From Candidatus Sumerlaeota bacterium (GTDB taxonomy: Bacteria > Sumerlaeota > Sumerlaeia > UBA8349): 8,702 bases of DNA. Below the pieces are notes generated by a model. It was not told the DNA's origin and searched no databases. It worked only from the letters and a program-made list of their open reading frames with translations. A program made the position numbers and the translations under genes. The stretch spans positions 1 through 8,702 of the forward strand of contig DNPO01000403.1 in NCBI GenBank assembly GCA_003501375.1, in the 5' to 3' direction. Numbering within the stretch: the stretch's first letter is position 1; each line of letters opens with the position of its first letter. Of this stretch, positions 1-7,140 are shown piece after piece.

Positions 1-540
1 AATTTTAAGGCGCAGGGGGGACAGCATGCCAAGCAGCGCAAGGAAATGCTGATGGCGGCGAGGTCGTATGTGGACAGTTTTAACTTTGTTAACAGCGCAC
101 CGCAAGGCCTGGTGATGTATGGGTGCGTGGGATGTGGGAAAACGCACTTGGCTGTGGCTGTTTTGCAGTCCGTTCTGCGTAAGGGATTCTCCGGTTTGTA
201 TTACAATATGGTGGATTTGCTCTCTGATATTCGCGCCACCTTCAGTGATAGCACATCGCTTTCCGAACATGATTTGTTGGAAGATGTGATTGCGCCTGAT
301 TTGCTGGTGTTGGATGATCTGGGGGCGGAAAAAACGTCGGAGTTTGTGAGTGATCGCCTTTATTTGATCGTAAATCGGCGTTATGAGTCGAATCTCCCCA
401 TTTTGGTGACCACCAATCTTGGATTGGATGAATTGAAGAACAAGGTGGGGGAGCGTACTGTTTCGCGTTTGTGTGAAATGTCGGACTGGATGGATGCCTT
501 CCCGAATGAAGATTACAGAAAGGCGCACATGAAACGCTAA
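1..540 (+). CDS. DnaC/DnaI-like replicative helicase loader (AAA+ ATPase), 5' end missing
   Basis: The reading frame is open from the first base of the window, so the N-terminus is cut off; 179 residues are visible. Seen: Walker A GCVGCGKTH at visible residues 41-49, Walker B LLVLDDLGAEK at 101-111, a sensor-1 type stretch (ILVTTNLGLDEL) around 134-145, and the arginine-finger/box VII region GERTVSRLCEM at about 151-161. The C-terminal 'DYR' near the end is typical of DnaC-family proteins. Family knowledge: these ATPases load the DnaB helicase onto single-stranded DNA; the transposition helper IstB (IS21) is a close relative. The 'DLGAEK ... LY.I.NRRYE ... P.LVTTNL' pattern fits chromosomal DnaC/DnaI at least as well as IstB, and no transposase or terminal repeat is in view. 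The stop codon overlaps the next gene's start, so the two are probably translated together. The first ATG in the window (46) is not the true start, because family-like sequence continues upstream of it. Confidence 0.9.
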   Translation, partial: NFKAQGGQHAKQRKEMLMAARSYVDSFNFVNSAPQGLVMYGCVGCGKTHLAVAVLQSVLRKGFSGLYYNMVDLLSDIRATFSDSTSLSEHDLLEDVIAPDLLVLDDLGAEKTSEFVSDRLYLIVNRRYESNLPILVTTNLGLDELKNKVGERTVSRLCEMSDWMDAFPNEDYRKAHMKR

Positions 541-2171
541 TGACAAACCCTATTGAAAGCGATTCCAGGTTTACCTGCATTGTGCTGGATTCCTATATGG
601 ATGTTGGCCGGGCTGAGGAACTGCGCGCCAAATTCCGCAATTTAGTGGCAGGGGGATGTACGCATTTCGTGCTGGATTTTCAGCAAACTCAGTTTTTATG
701 CAGTGCTACTTTGGGCTTGTTGGTGGAAATGTATTCCTCTGTGAAAGCGCACGATGGCGAAGTCTTGCTGAAAAACCTTGCCTCGCAGGTGGAAAAGTTA
801 CTTTACGATACCAAGATACTCTCCTTGTTTTCGTCCGACATTGAAACGGATGTGAATCACCCTCTATTTGCGACATTTGAGGCGGTACAAGCACACACCA
901 ATCAGGAATTGTTTTTTCTGTCGCACATCAATACCATTGCCAGCGATATTCTGATGACCGATAACGTGGCGGATATATATCGGCAAATACTAAAGGCTGT
1001 GGTGCAATCACTCAAACCGCGCAGCGCAGCGTTGCTCCTGTTGAATGATACAGGAAGTGGGAATGTGTTCCATGTTGCCGCGTCGGACAATTTGTCACCT
1101 TCGATTCTTGTGCAGTTGGAGGGGATGCCGCTGTTGGAAGATTCGCTGGAGGCCAATTGTATCGCTTCGTGCCAAGACGTGATGTTTTTATCGCACAGAA
1201 GAAATACCTCTCCAGTCTCTCCACTGTTGGATGCGACTGAAATGCAGGAAGGGCTACTGGAACCAATCCGTGGACGAAGTATTCCATTTGGATTGATTCT
1301 CTTGGAAAGTCCTGAGTCCCCTTCCACATATTTTGCACAATGTATCCCAATTTTGAATGTCTTCGCCAAAATGTGTGGTATGGCTTTGGAAAAGCAGCGG
1401 TTTTTAGAAGATATTCACGTCAAAAACAGTGAACTTGCCAAAACTCTGGATGCGCTGAATAGGATGCAGGACACCATTTTAGAATCAGGTAAACTGGCCG
1501 TGGTGGGTGCGCTCACGCGCGGTCTGTGCCATGCTTTGAATAACAAGTTGGTTCCGATTCTTGGCTATGCACAAATTCTGGGGATTGGTCTTGATCCTGA
1601 ATCTCCTGAAGCCGATAAGATGCGTATTATTGAGACCGCTGCGTTTGATATCAAAAAAATATTGGACAACATGCACATGTTGGCCACGGGCGTCAGTATG
1701 CCATTTTCTAATTGTGATGTGGGCGAAATTATTGATTCCTGCCTTCAGATGCAAGATTACCTTTTCCGTGAAAACACCATTGTGGTGGAACGCGATTATG
1801 GCCAGGTTGACCCAACGGTTCAGGTACATCGGGAGCGCCTGGTGCAGGCTTTTCTCGCTTTGTTTCACCGATTGGCCAGAATGTTTCAAGCATTTCCTGG
1901 TGAGCATCGCGTTCACATTGCACTGGAACGCACGGCGGAATATTTACTCGTAATCGTCAAGGACAATGGACGCATATTGTCTCCCGAACAGTTGTTGCAG
2001 TTGGAAAAACCATTTGACAACGGAAATCCCTTTGAAAATGAGCGATTGAATTTTAGCATTGCCCGATCCGTCATCAAGGATCATCAGGGAATGCTCGAAG
2101 TCGATTCTTCAATAGAGATTGGCGGGACCTGTGTTACCATGCGTTTTCCTGTTACGCATCCGCATTCCTAA
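540..2171 (+). CDS. STAS-GAF-histidine-kinase-like protein with degenerate ATPase domain
   Basis: This 543-residue soluble protein has no signal peptide or membrane segment. Seen: an N-terminal STAS-like domain (about 8-115, VLDFQQTQFLCSATLGLL at 44-61), a GAF-like sensor region (about 125-285), a short coiled linker (288-315), a DHp-like helix with GLCHALNNKLVPILGYAQ (H331), and a C-terminal HATPase_c-like domain (about 425-538). In known kinases of this type H331 is autophosphorylated. Here the usual acidic residue after it is Ala (A332), the N box has Ala440 and Arg444 where Asn is expected, the G1 box reads DNGRIL (475-480, second Gly lost), and the G2 box reads NERLNFSI (500-507, all glycines lost). 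ATP binding is therefore doubtful. Inference: a regulatory pseudokinase or phosphorylated scaffold. The start is set by the TAATG overlap with the helicase-loader gene; no strong ribosome site precedes it, which suggests translational coupling. Partner and signal are unknown. Confidence 0.85.
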   Translation: MTNPIESDSRFTCIVLDSYMDVGRAEELRAKFRNLVAGGCTHFVLDFQQTQFLCSATLGLLVEMYSSVKAHDGEVLLKNLASQVEKLLYDTKILSLFSSDIETDVNHPLFATFEAVQAHTNQELFFLSHINTIASDILMTDNVADIYRQILKAVVQSLKPRSAALLLLNDTGSGNVFHVAASDNLSPSILVQLEGMPLLEDSLEANCIASCQDVMFLSHRRNTSPVSPLLDATEMQEGLLEPIRGRSIPFGLILLESPESPSTYFAQCIPILNVFAKMCGMALEKQRFLEDIHVKNSELAKTLDALNRMQDTILESGKLAVVGALTRGLCHALNNKLVPILGYAQILGIGLDPESPEADKMRIIETAAFDIKKILDNMHMLATGVSMPFSNCDVGEIIDSCLQMQDYLFRENTIVVERDYGQVDPTVQVHRERLVQAFLALFHRLARMFQAFPGEHRVHIALERTAEYLLVIVKDNGRILSPEQLLQLEKPFDNGNPFENERLNFSIARSVIKDHQGMLEVDSSIEIGGTCVTMRFPVTHPHS

Positions 2172-2215
2172 CCCTTCGGTTGTACATCAATTTCACTGAG
2201 CAAGCGTACTTTCGC

Positions 2216-3745
2216 ATGATTGCAAAAACCATCAGTTACGTTGTTCTGGGCGTTGACGCTTTGCGTATTGACATTGAAGTCGATTCCTATCGCGTGCTTA
2301 CCCCTGCCTTTCACATTGTTGGTTTACCTGACATGGCGATTCGGGAAAGTTCCAACCGCATCCAGTCTGCTTTGCAAAGTTCTGGGTTTCGATACGAACA
2401 AAACAAGGTTGTGGTGAATCTTGCACCCGCCGATGTGCGCAAGGAAGGCGCTTCTCTTGATTTGCCAATGGCAGTGGCCCTCTTGGCATCCACCGGTTTT
2501 CTTCCCAAGGATCGCTTGGATCAATACGCTGTCGTGGGTGAACTGGGCTTGGATGGTGGAATTCGAGGGGTACCGGGGGCTCTTTCATTGGCGGAAGGTG
2601 CCAAGACATCTGGATTGCGCGGCATCATTGTCCCGGAAGCCAATGCTGCTGAAGCGGCGATGATCGACGGGCTGGACGTGATTCCGGTCAATCACCTGCT
2701 GCAAGCGTTTCGCTTTTTTACCGGTGAAGACCCGCTGACCCCATTCCGCGTAGACCGCGAATCCATTTTTGAAGAATCGCAAACGCATGAGATCGATTTT
2801 CAAGACGTCAAGGGGCAGGCGCATGTGAAGCGCGCGCTGGAAATTGCCGCCGCAGGCGCCCACAATGTGCTTTTATTGGGCAGTCCTGGCACGGGAAAAA
2901 CGATGCTGGCACGACGTCTTCCGACTATTTTGCCGCGCATGACGCTGGAAGAATCGCTGGAGACTACGCGCATTCACAGTATCGCTGGCTTATTACAAAA
3001 CAATCAAGGACTGGTCGCGGTGCGTCCCTTTCGCGCACCACATTATACGATTTCTTCGGCTGGCTTGGTGGGCGGTGGTTCCATACCTCGCCCTGGTGAA
3101 ATCTCACTGGCGCATAACGGCGTGCTTTTCTTGGATGAGGCGGCGGAACTTCCGCGCAGCACGTTGGAGGTGCTCCGTCAGCCGCTTGAAGACGGGGTTG
3201 TTACGGTTGCAAGAGCCGCCATGACGCTGACTTTTCCCGCGCGCTTTTTATTTTGCGCCGCTATGAACCCGTGCCCCTGCGGTTTTTTAATGGATGCGCG
3301 AAAACCTTGCGTTTGTAATACGCAGCAAATTCAAAAGTACCGATCCCGAATTTCCGGGCCGCTGTTGGATCGCATCGATTTGCACATCGAAGTTCCGCCT
3401 GTGGATTTTCAAGAATTGCGCCAGGCGTCTAGTGGCGAACCGTCCGCAGTGATTCGTGAGCGCGTGGAATCTGCCCGCCAAATCCAGAGGCATCGTTTTG
3501 CCAAACGACCAGGAATTCATTGCAATGCGCACATGACCAGTCGCGATATCAAGCACCATTGTCAGTTGGATTCTGCCTGCCTCACCTTGCTGGAAACAGC
3601 CATGAATAATTTTGGGATGAGTGCGCGTAGTTATGACAGGATTTTAAAGGTGGCGCGAACCATTGCGGATTTGGAACATTCTGACAGTATCCAACACCCG
3701 CATCTGGGTGAGGCAATTCAGTTCCGAACACTGGATCGATCCTGA
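2216..3745 (+). CDS. comM: ComM/YifB family AAA+ DNA helicase (Mg-chelatase-like)
   Basis: This 509-residue protein has the usual ComM length and domain order. Numbering from the ATG at 2216: N-terminal ChlI/S5-fold-like domain (about 1-170; VVLGVDALRIDIEV, HIVGLPDMAIRESSNR, LAPADVRKEGASLDLPMA), AAA+ Mg-chelatase domain with Walker A GSPGTGKT at 222-229 and Walker B VLFLDEAAEL at 303-312, the conserved VRPFRAPHYT and GGGSIPRPGEISLAHNG stretches, then MNPCPCG and CVC, giving four cysteines (353, 355, 365, 367) in a zinc-like arrangement. The C-terminal Mg_chelatase_C domain has SARSYDRILKVARTIADLE. Family knowledge: ComM is a hexameric helicase that extends the heteroduplex by branch migration during natural transformation, but it also occurs in species not known to be competent. 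A TTG at 2180 would add 12 residues with no family resemblance; ATG at 2216 gives the conserved M-x-A-K-type N-terminus. No obvious ribosome site precedes either start. The gap to the previous gene is 44 bases, compatible with an operon. Confidence 0.95.
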   Translation: MIAKTISYVVLGVDALRIDIEVDSYRVLTPAFHIVGLPDMAIRESSNRIQSALQSSGFRYEQNKVVVNLAPADVRKEGASLDLPMAVALLASTGFLPKDRLDQYAVVGELGLDGGIRGVPGALSLAEGAKTSGLRGIIVPEANAAEAAMIDGLDVIPVNHLLQAFRFFTGEDPLTPFRVDRESIFEESQTHEIDFQDVKGQAHVKRALEIAAAGAHNVLLLGSPGTGKTMLARRLPTILPRMTLEESLETTRIHSIAGLLQNNQGLVAVRPFRAPHYTISSAGLVGGGSIPRPGEISLAHNGVLFLDEAAELPRSTLEVLRQPLEDGVVTVARAAMTLTFPARFLFCAAMNPCPCGFLMDARKPCVCNTQQIQKYRSRISGPLLDRIDLHIEVPPVDFQELRQASSGEPSAVIRERVESARQIQRHRFAKRPGIHCNAHMTSRDIKHHCQLDSACLTLLETAMNNFGMSARSYDRILKVARTIADLEHSDSIQHPHLGEAIQFRTLDRS

Positions 3746-3765
3746 AAAAATACATATAAATAAAT

Positions 3766-3769
3766 GGAG
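3766..3769 (+). promoter_or_regulatory. Ribosome binding site deciding the flavoprotein start
   Basis: GGAG lies six bases upstream of the ATG at 3776. It overlaps the alternative ATG at 3764, which itself has only A/T-rich sequence in front. This favours 3776 as the true start. Confidence 0.7.
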
Positions 3770-3775
3770 TCTTGC

Positions 3776-5041
3776 ATGGATAAAGTAGCAGATTTGTTAG
3801 TAATTGGCGGCGGCGCAGCAGGAATGGTGGCGGCGATAACGGCTGCGCGCTTGGGTGTTCAGGTGCGTGTGGTGGAACGCATGTCCCGGGTTGGAAAAAA
3901 ATTGTTAGCCACGGGCAATGGTCGTTGCAATTTGACCAACATGAAGTTGGACATTAGTCGTTTTCACGGTGGGGGAGTGGCAGATTTTGCGCGCGTTGCA
4001 TTGGAGCGTTTTGACGTAAAACAAACGCTGGCATTTTTTGAGGAACTTGGCGTGCTTACCAAGGAGGAGGATGCTGGGCGCTTGTTTCCCATTACCGATC
4101 AGGCGACTACCATCCTGGATGTGTTGCGGTACGAAATGGATCGGTTGGATGTGGACATTGTCGGTGACGCCAACATCAATCGGGTGGAATACAAGAAAAA
4201 CCTGTTTGCTTGCTACACTGCGGAAGGCACCGAATTCCATGCCAAGCGCGTACTGTTGGCCACGGGGGGGAAGTCTTATCCCAATTTAGGTTCCAATGGC
4301 GGTGGGTTTAAAATTGCGGCAGCCTTGGGGCACCATGTGGTGAATCCCTGGCCGGTGATTGTGCAGGTCAAACTCGCGGTTCCCTTTTTAAAGCAACTGG
4401 ACGGGTTGCAAATTCAAGCGGAGGTTTCCGCGTTGAAAAATGGTGCAATTCAACAGAAGAGCAGGGGAGAGGCGCTTTTTACCGATTATGGACTGTCGGG
4501 AGACGCTGTCCTGAATGTTAGCCGCGTGGTAAGCGAATCGTATCGCGAAGGGCACGAGGCAAACGCTGGGAAGGTGGAAATTCAATTGGACATGTTTCCC
4601 GACAAGTCCGAAGCGGAAATGCTCGATCTGTTGCTCAAGCGTTTTGCTGCGCAACCTCAGAAGCAACTGGATTTTGCGATGGTGGGCCTGCTACACAAAC
4701 GACTCATTCCGGTTGTTTTGAAAGAGGCCGGATGTACGGATTTGCGTGTGCTTTGCGGACAAGTAGATCGGCCATGTGTTGGTAAAATTGCAGCAATCTT
4801 GAAACGCTGGCGTCTGCCTGCGATTGGTACGCTCTCTTGGATGCATGCCAAGGTGACGGCGGGCGGGGTGGACCTGCGCGAAGTAAACGCGCAAACGCTG
4901 GAATCGCGTTTGGTGCCGGGATTGTACTTTGCGGGCGAAGTTTTGGATGTGGACGGTGACAGTGGCGGCTTCAACTTGCAATGGGCCTGGTCCTCCGCGC
5001 GTCTTGCTGCGCAGGCCGCTGCGTTGGCTCAAACGCGGTAA
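3776..5041 (+). CDS. HI0933/YhiN/BaiN-family FAD-dependent oxidoreductase
   Basis: This is a 421-residue flavoprotein. Numbering from the ATG at 3776: Rossmann motif VIGGGAAG at 9-16 with E34 ending the second strand (VVERMSRVGKKLLATGNG), then GRCNLTN at 49-55, which is diagnostic of the HI0933 family. ATGGKSYPNLGS is at 162-173, TDYGLSGDAVL at 236-246, AKVTAGGV at 358-365, and the C-terminal FAD-binding signature GEVLDVDGDSGGFNLQ at 387-402. Family knowledge: structures show bound FAD, but the physiological substrate is poorly defined; BaiN of Clostridium was proposed to act in bile-acid dehydroxylation, which should not be transferred here. Another in-frame ATG lies at 3764, but GGAG (3766-3769), six bases before 3776, points to the later start, and the shorter N-terminus fits the family. 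It follows comM by 30 bases on the same strand. Its last 13 bases overlap the end of the opposing glycosyltransferase gene. Confidence 0.93.
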   Translation: MDKVADLLVIGGGAAGMVAAITAARLGVQVRVVERMSRVGKKLLATGNGRCNLTNMKLDISRFHGGGVADFARVALERFDVKQTLAFFEELGVLTKEEDAGRLFPITDQATTILDVLRYEMDRLDVDIVGDANINRVEYKKNLFACYTAEGTEFHAKRVLLATGGKSYPNLGSNGGGFKIAAALGHHVVNPWPVIVQVKLAVPFLKQLDGLQIQAEVSALKNGAIQQKSRGEALFTDYGLSGDAVLNVSRVVSESYREGHEANAGKVEIQLDMFPDKSEAEMLDLLLKRFAAQPQKQLDFAMVGLLHKRLIPVVLKEAGCTDLRVLCGQVDRPCVGKIAAILKRWRLPAIGTLSWMHAKVTAGGVDLREVNAQTLESRLVPGLYFAGEVLDVDGDSGGFNLQWAWSSARLAAQAAALAQTR

Positions 5042-7038
5042 GCGTTTTCGTATCCCTGTGCCATGCTGAGCACGCTGAATTCCGCCTCTACGCGTTTACG
5101 TCCTGCCCACCCCATTTGTTGAGCACGGGTTTTGTTGTTCAGAAGAGTCGCAATTGCATCCGCGAATGCGTCGGGATCATTCGGCGAGACGAGCAGTCCG
5201 CACTCTTCATCCGATACTATTTCTTCCGTTTCCGGTAAACGCGTTGCCACTATTGGCTTTCCCATTGCCATCGTATCCAACATGAGCAAACGGATTTCCT
5301 CCATGGACGTCGTATCGCTGGCGTCGCTTTCTTCGGCGCGAATAGGGAAAACAACCAAGTCCATCAATGCAAGCAGGGCGCGTTGATGCCCCGGTTTTGA
5401 ATAAATCGTGATGTGTTCTGGTTGATTCAAATCACCGACGATTTGTCGGGTGCGAGGAGCAATTTTCTGATTCGAATTACTGGTAATTAAAATCCGAACC
5501 TGCGGAATTTGTTCTAATATTTTTGGCATACCCGCCAAAAGAGTCAATGTATCACCGCGAGGATTAAACTCCCAAATTCCAACGAGTGGCCCCGATTTGG
5601 AAGAGGTACTGCTCATTGTTGAGTTTGGGAACAACTCGCAGCATACCATCGTGAGTTCGTCAAATTGCGGCAAAGGGAAAACGGTGGCCACCCCATCAGG
5701 AATGAGAACTATCTGCTTGGGGAGTACCGCATCTGCAATCAGTTTTGAGCGCTCCATGTCGGATTGTACAAACCATGCGGTTGCCCAAGGGCGCGTTTTA
5801 TTCTCCATCTTGTGCGCCCACCAAGAGAGGTCGGAATCTTCCCCTGTCGCATGTCCATGAAAAACCGGCATTCCTGTAATACGGGAAATCAGGCGACCTA
5901 TCAAATGGGTCCAGGGAGAATGTGTGTGTAAAATATCCGTCTTTCGTAACCGCAACATATTGATCAAAGAAAAGACCGGTTCCCAAACTTTTTCTCCATC
6001 GAAGGGAAGTTCAAATGCGGTAATCCATTCCGTACGGAAAGTTTGGATGGTGGGGGTGGGTGCATCAGGGCGTCGTAAGCAAAAAACGGAGGTGCGAAAA
6101 AAAAGGGGGTTGAGCGCTTGCGCCACCCGAATAATGCGCTCAATCATCACATCGGTGCATTTGGCGTCCACCAGATGTGTAACACGGAAGGGACGCCGCG
6201 CGCGCCGTCTGAAAGCGTCTCGAATTCCCTCTGCAAATTCAGTGGCGCTATGCTCCCACGTGTTTTCTTCATCCGCGAGTTGCGCCTCTGGATCAGTTGG
6301 CGCTTCGACTCCATTGGGAATACAAAGAACTTCAGTTATTATATCGGGGTATTCTATTTTCTTAATCTTGGCTGTTGTGGAGGTGGATGCGCAGACGCAA
6401 TCCGTCATGCCGATCATGGCGTGTTCCATAGCATGCGGAGGGGCTGCGAAGTGCGCATCTGACGTTTCCATTACGTCATAAATGCGCATTTTTGTTGGCA
6501 ACCAGGAGTAGCAGAGAAGCGAAAACGGCGAATGCGCCATCAAGATTTCTGGCGTCTGACTTCTGCGTTGTATCTCACGTTGGAGTGCGTTATAAATCAG
6601 CATGGAATTAAAAAAACGCACGAGGGGAATGGTATTTTCCCCTGGAAAAAGTAAGGGAGACAAAAGAGTTAAGCCGTCTTGCGTAGCGGTTTTGAGCCCC
6701 CAAAATGCGCGCAAACAAGAGGCTCGTCCAGAACCAATTCGCACGGGAGCGCAGCAAGTGACATCCAATCCGAGGACTGCCAATTGTGTCATTAAACAGC
6801 GAACTCGAGGTGATGCATCCTCCCAGTCGGAAACTGATAAGAAGATCATCCACGGCTTGCGCGTCGGATTGTTCAAGGCAGCCTGTACACCGACGGCAAG
6901 ATACTCATGTTGCGCTACGGCCAATGGATTATCAAAAAACGTTCGCAGCAAAAGCCGGGGGAAGGTCCAAGCCGCAGTCCGCAAAAAAAGAAGACAGACA
7001 AAAAATGGGGAGACAACCCACCGAATAAGAGAGCGCAT
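5029..7038 (-). CDS. Membrane-anchored tandem glycosyltransferase (partial GT-B module fused to complete GT4 module)
   Basis: This 669-residue protein has a hydrophobic N-terminal segment (about residues 6-31) that looks like a membrane anchor. Residues about 63-248 resemble the acceptor half of a GT-B enzyme and end with the hinge-like IPNGVEAP (240-247), but the nucleotide-sugar-binding half is missing. A second module then begins at about 284: acceptor half with DILHTHSPWTHLIGRLI (368-384) and a VLIPDGV hinge (444-450), and a complete donor half (about 484-660) with PLVGIWEFNPRGD, the GT4 E-x7-E region (E580, with D588 in the second position), MAMGKPIVATRLPETEEIV (592-609) and GLLVSPNDPDAFADAI. 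Such enzymes transfer sugars from nucleotide donors to lipids or polysaccharides, usually at the inner membrane face; donor and acceptor cannot be told here. GGAGG at 7049-7053 supports the ATG at 7038. A strong-looking promoter sits just upstream, so it may be expressed separately from the radical SAM gene. Confidence 0.85.
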   Translation of the reverse strand: MRSLIRWVVSPFFVCLLFLRTAAWTFPRLLLRTFFDNPLAVAQHEYLAVGVQAALNNPTRKPWMIFLSVSDWEDASPRVRCLMTQLAVLGLDVTCCAPVRIGSGRASCLRAFWGLKTATQDGLTLLSPLLFPGENTIPLVRFFNSMLIYNALQREIQRRSQTPEILMAHSPFSLLCYSWLPTKMRIYDVMETSDAHFAAPPHAMEHAMIGMTDCVCASTSTTAKIKKIEYPDIITEVLCIPNGVEAPTDPEAQLADEENTWEHSATEFAEGIRDAFRRRARRPFRVTHLVDAKCTDVMIERIIRVAQALNPLFFRTSVFCLRRPDAPTPTIQTFRTEWITAFELPFDGEKVWEPVFSLINMLRLRKTDILHTHSPWTHLIGRLISRITGMPVFHGHATGEDSDLSWWAHKMENKTRPWATAWFVQSDMERSKLIADAVLPKQIVLIPDGVATVFPLPQFDELTMVCCELFPNSTMSSTSSKSGPLVGIWEFNPRGDTLTLLAGMPKILEQIPQVRILITSNSNQKIAPRTRQIVGDLNQPEHITIYSKPGHQRALLALMDLVVFPIRAEESDASDTTSMEEIRLLMLDTMAMGKPIVATRLPETEEIVSDEECGLLVSPNDPDAFADAIATLLNNKTRAQQMGWAGRKRVEAEFSVLSMAQGYENAYRV

Positions 7039-7048
7039 GAGGACAAGA

Positions 7049-7053
7049 CCTCC
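7049..7053 (-). promoter_or_regulatory. Ribosome binding site of the tandem glycosyltransferase gene
   Basis: On the minus strand GGAGG precedes the ATG at 7038 by ten bases. The match is perfect to the anti-Shine-Dalgarno core and the spacing is slightly long but usable. Confidence 0.7.
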
Positions 7054-7081
7054 GGCAAAATAATTTAATTGCTACCCATAT

Positions 7082-7111
7082 TTTATAGCAAATCCGATTG
7101 CTGTAAGTCAA
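7082..7111 (-). promoter_or_regulatory. Predicted sigma-70-type promoter with extended -10
   Basis: On the minus strand TTGACT (7111-7106) is followed after 18 bases by TATAAA (7087-7082), which is preceded by TGC, an extended -10 motif. Each hexamer matches the consensus at five of six positions. The predicted transcription start is near 7075, giving a leader of about 37 bases that contains the GGAGG site of the glycosyltransferase gene. It is the only convincing promoter in the window. Assumes a housekeeping sigma factor with the usual specificity. Confidence 0.6.
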
Positions 7112-7119
7112 TGAACAAA

Positions 7120-7136
7120 GCAAAAGACCATTTTGC
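7120..7136 (-). terminator. Weak hairpin after the radical SAM gene
   Basis: Four bases past the radical SAM stop codon, the minus strand holds GCAAAA-TGGTC-TTTTGC, a 6-bp stem with a 5-base loop, followed by TTTGTT. The stem is AT-rich and the T tract is interrupted, so it would terminate poorly at best. Its position between the stop codon and the promoter of the next gene is what makes it worth listing. Confidence 0.25.
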
Positions 7137-7140
7137 CGTT

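Noticed and set aside
1..540. IstB helper of an IS21-type element
   Set aside because: The ATPase families are related, but no transposase, inverted repeat or target duplication is visible, and the downstream coupling is to a regulator. It cannot be fully excluded without the sequence to the left.
1485..1916. Minus-strand open frame of 143 codons inside the kinase-like gene
   Set aside because: It is a shadow of the conserved DHp/HATPase frame, with no ribosome site and no recognisable domain.
2180..2215. TTG at 2180 as the comM start, giving 12 more residues
   Set aside because: The extra residues do not resemble the family N-terminus, whereas ATG at 2216 gives the usual beginning and length.
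3746..3763. AT-rich TATAAA at 3755-3760 as a promoter for the flavoprotein gene
   Set aside because: No acceptable -35 hexamer is found 16-18 bases upstream, and the transcript start would fall in or next to the ribosome site.
5924..6481. Plus-strand open frame of 185 codons opposite the glycosyltransferase
   Set aside because: It is antisense to a clearly conserved gene, is low in complexity and rich in Arg/Ser, and has no ribosome site or recognisable domain.
6602..7063. Plus-strand open frame of 153 codons near the glycosyltransferase 5' end
   Set aside because: It is antisense to the conserved frame, with very basic composition typical of a shadow frame and no family resemblance.
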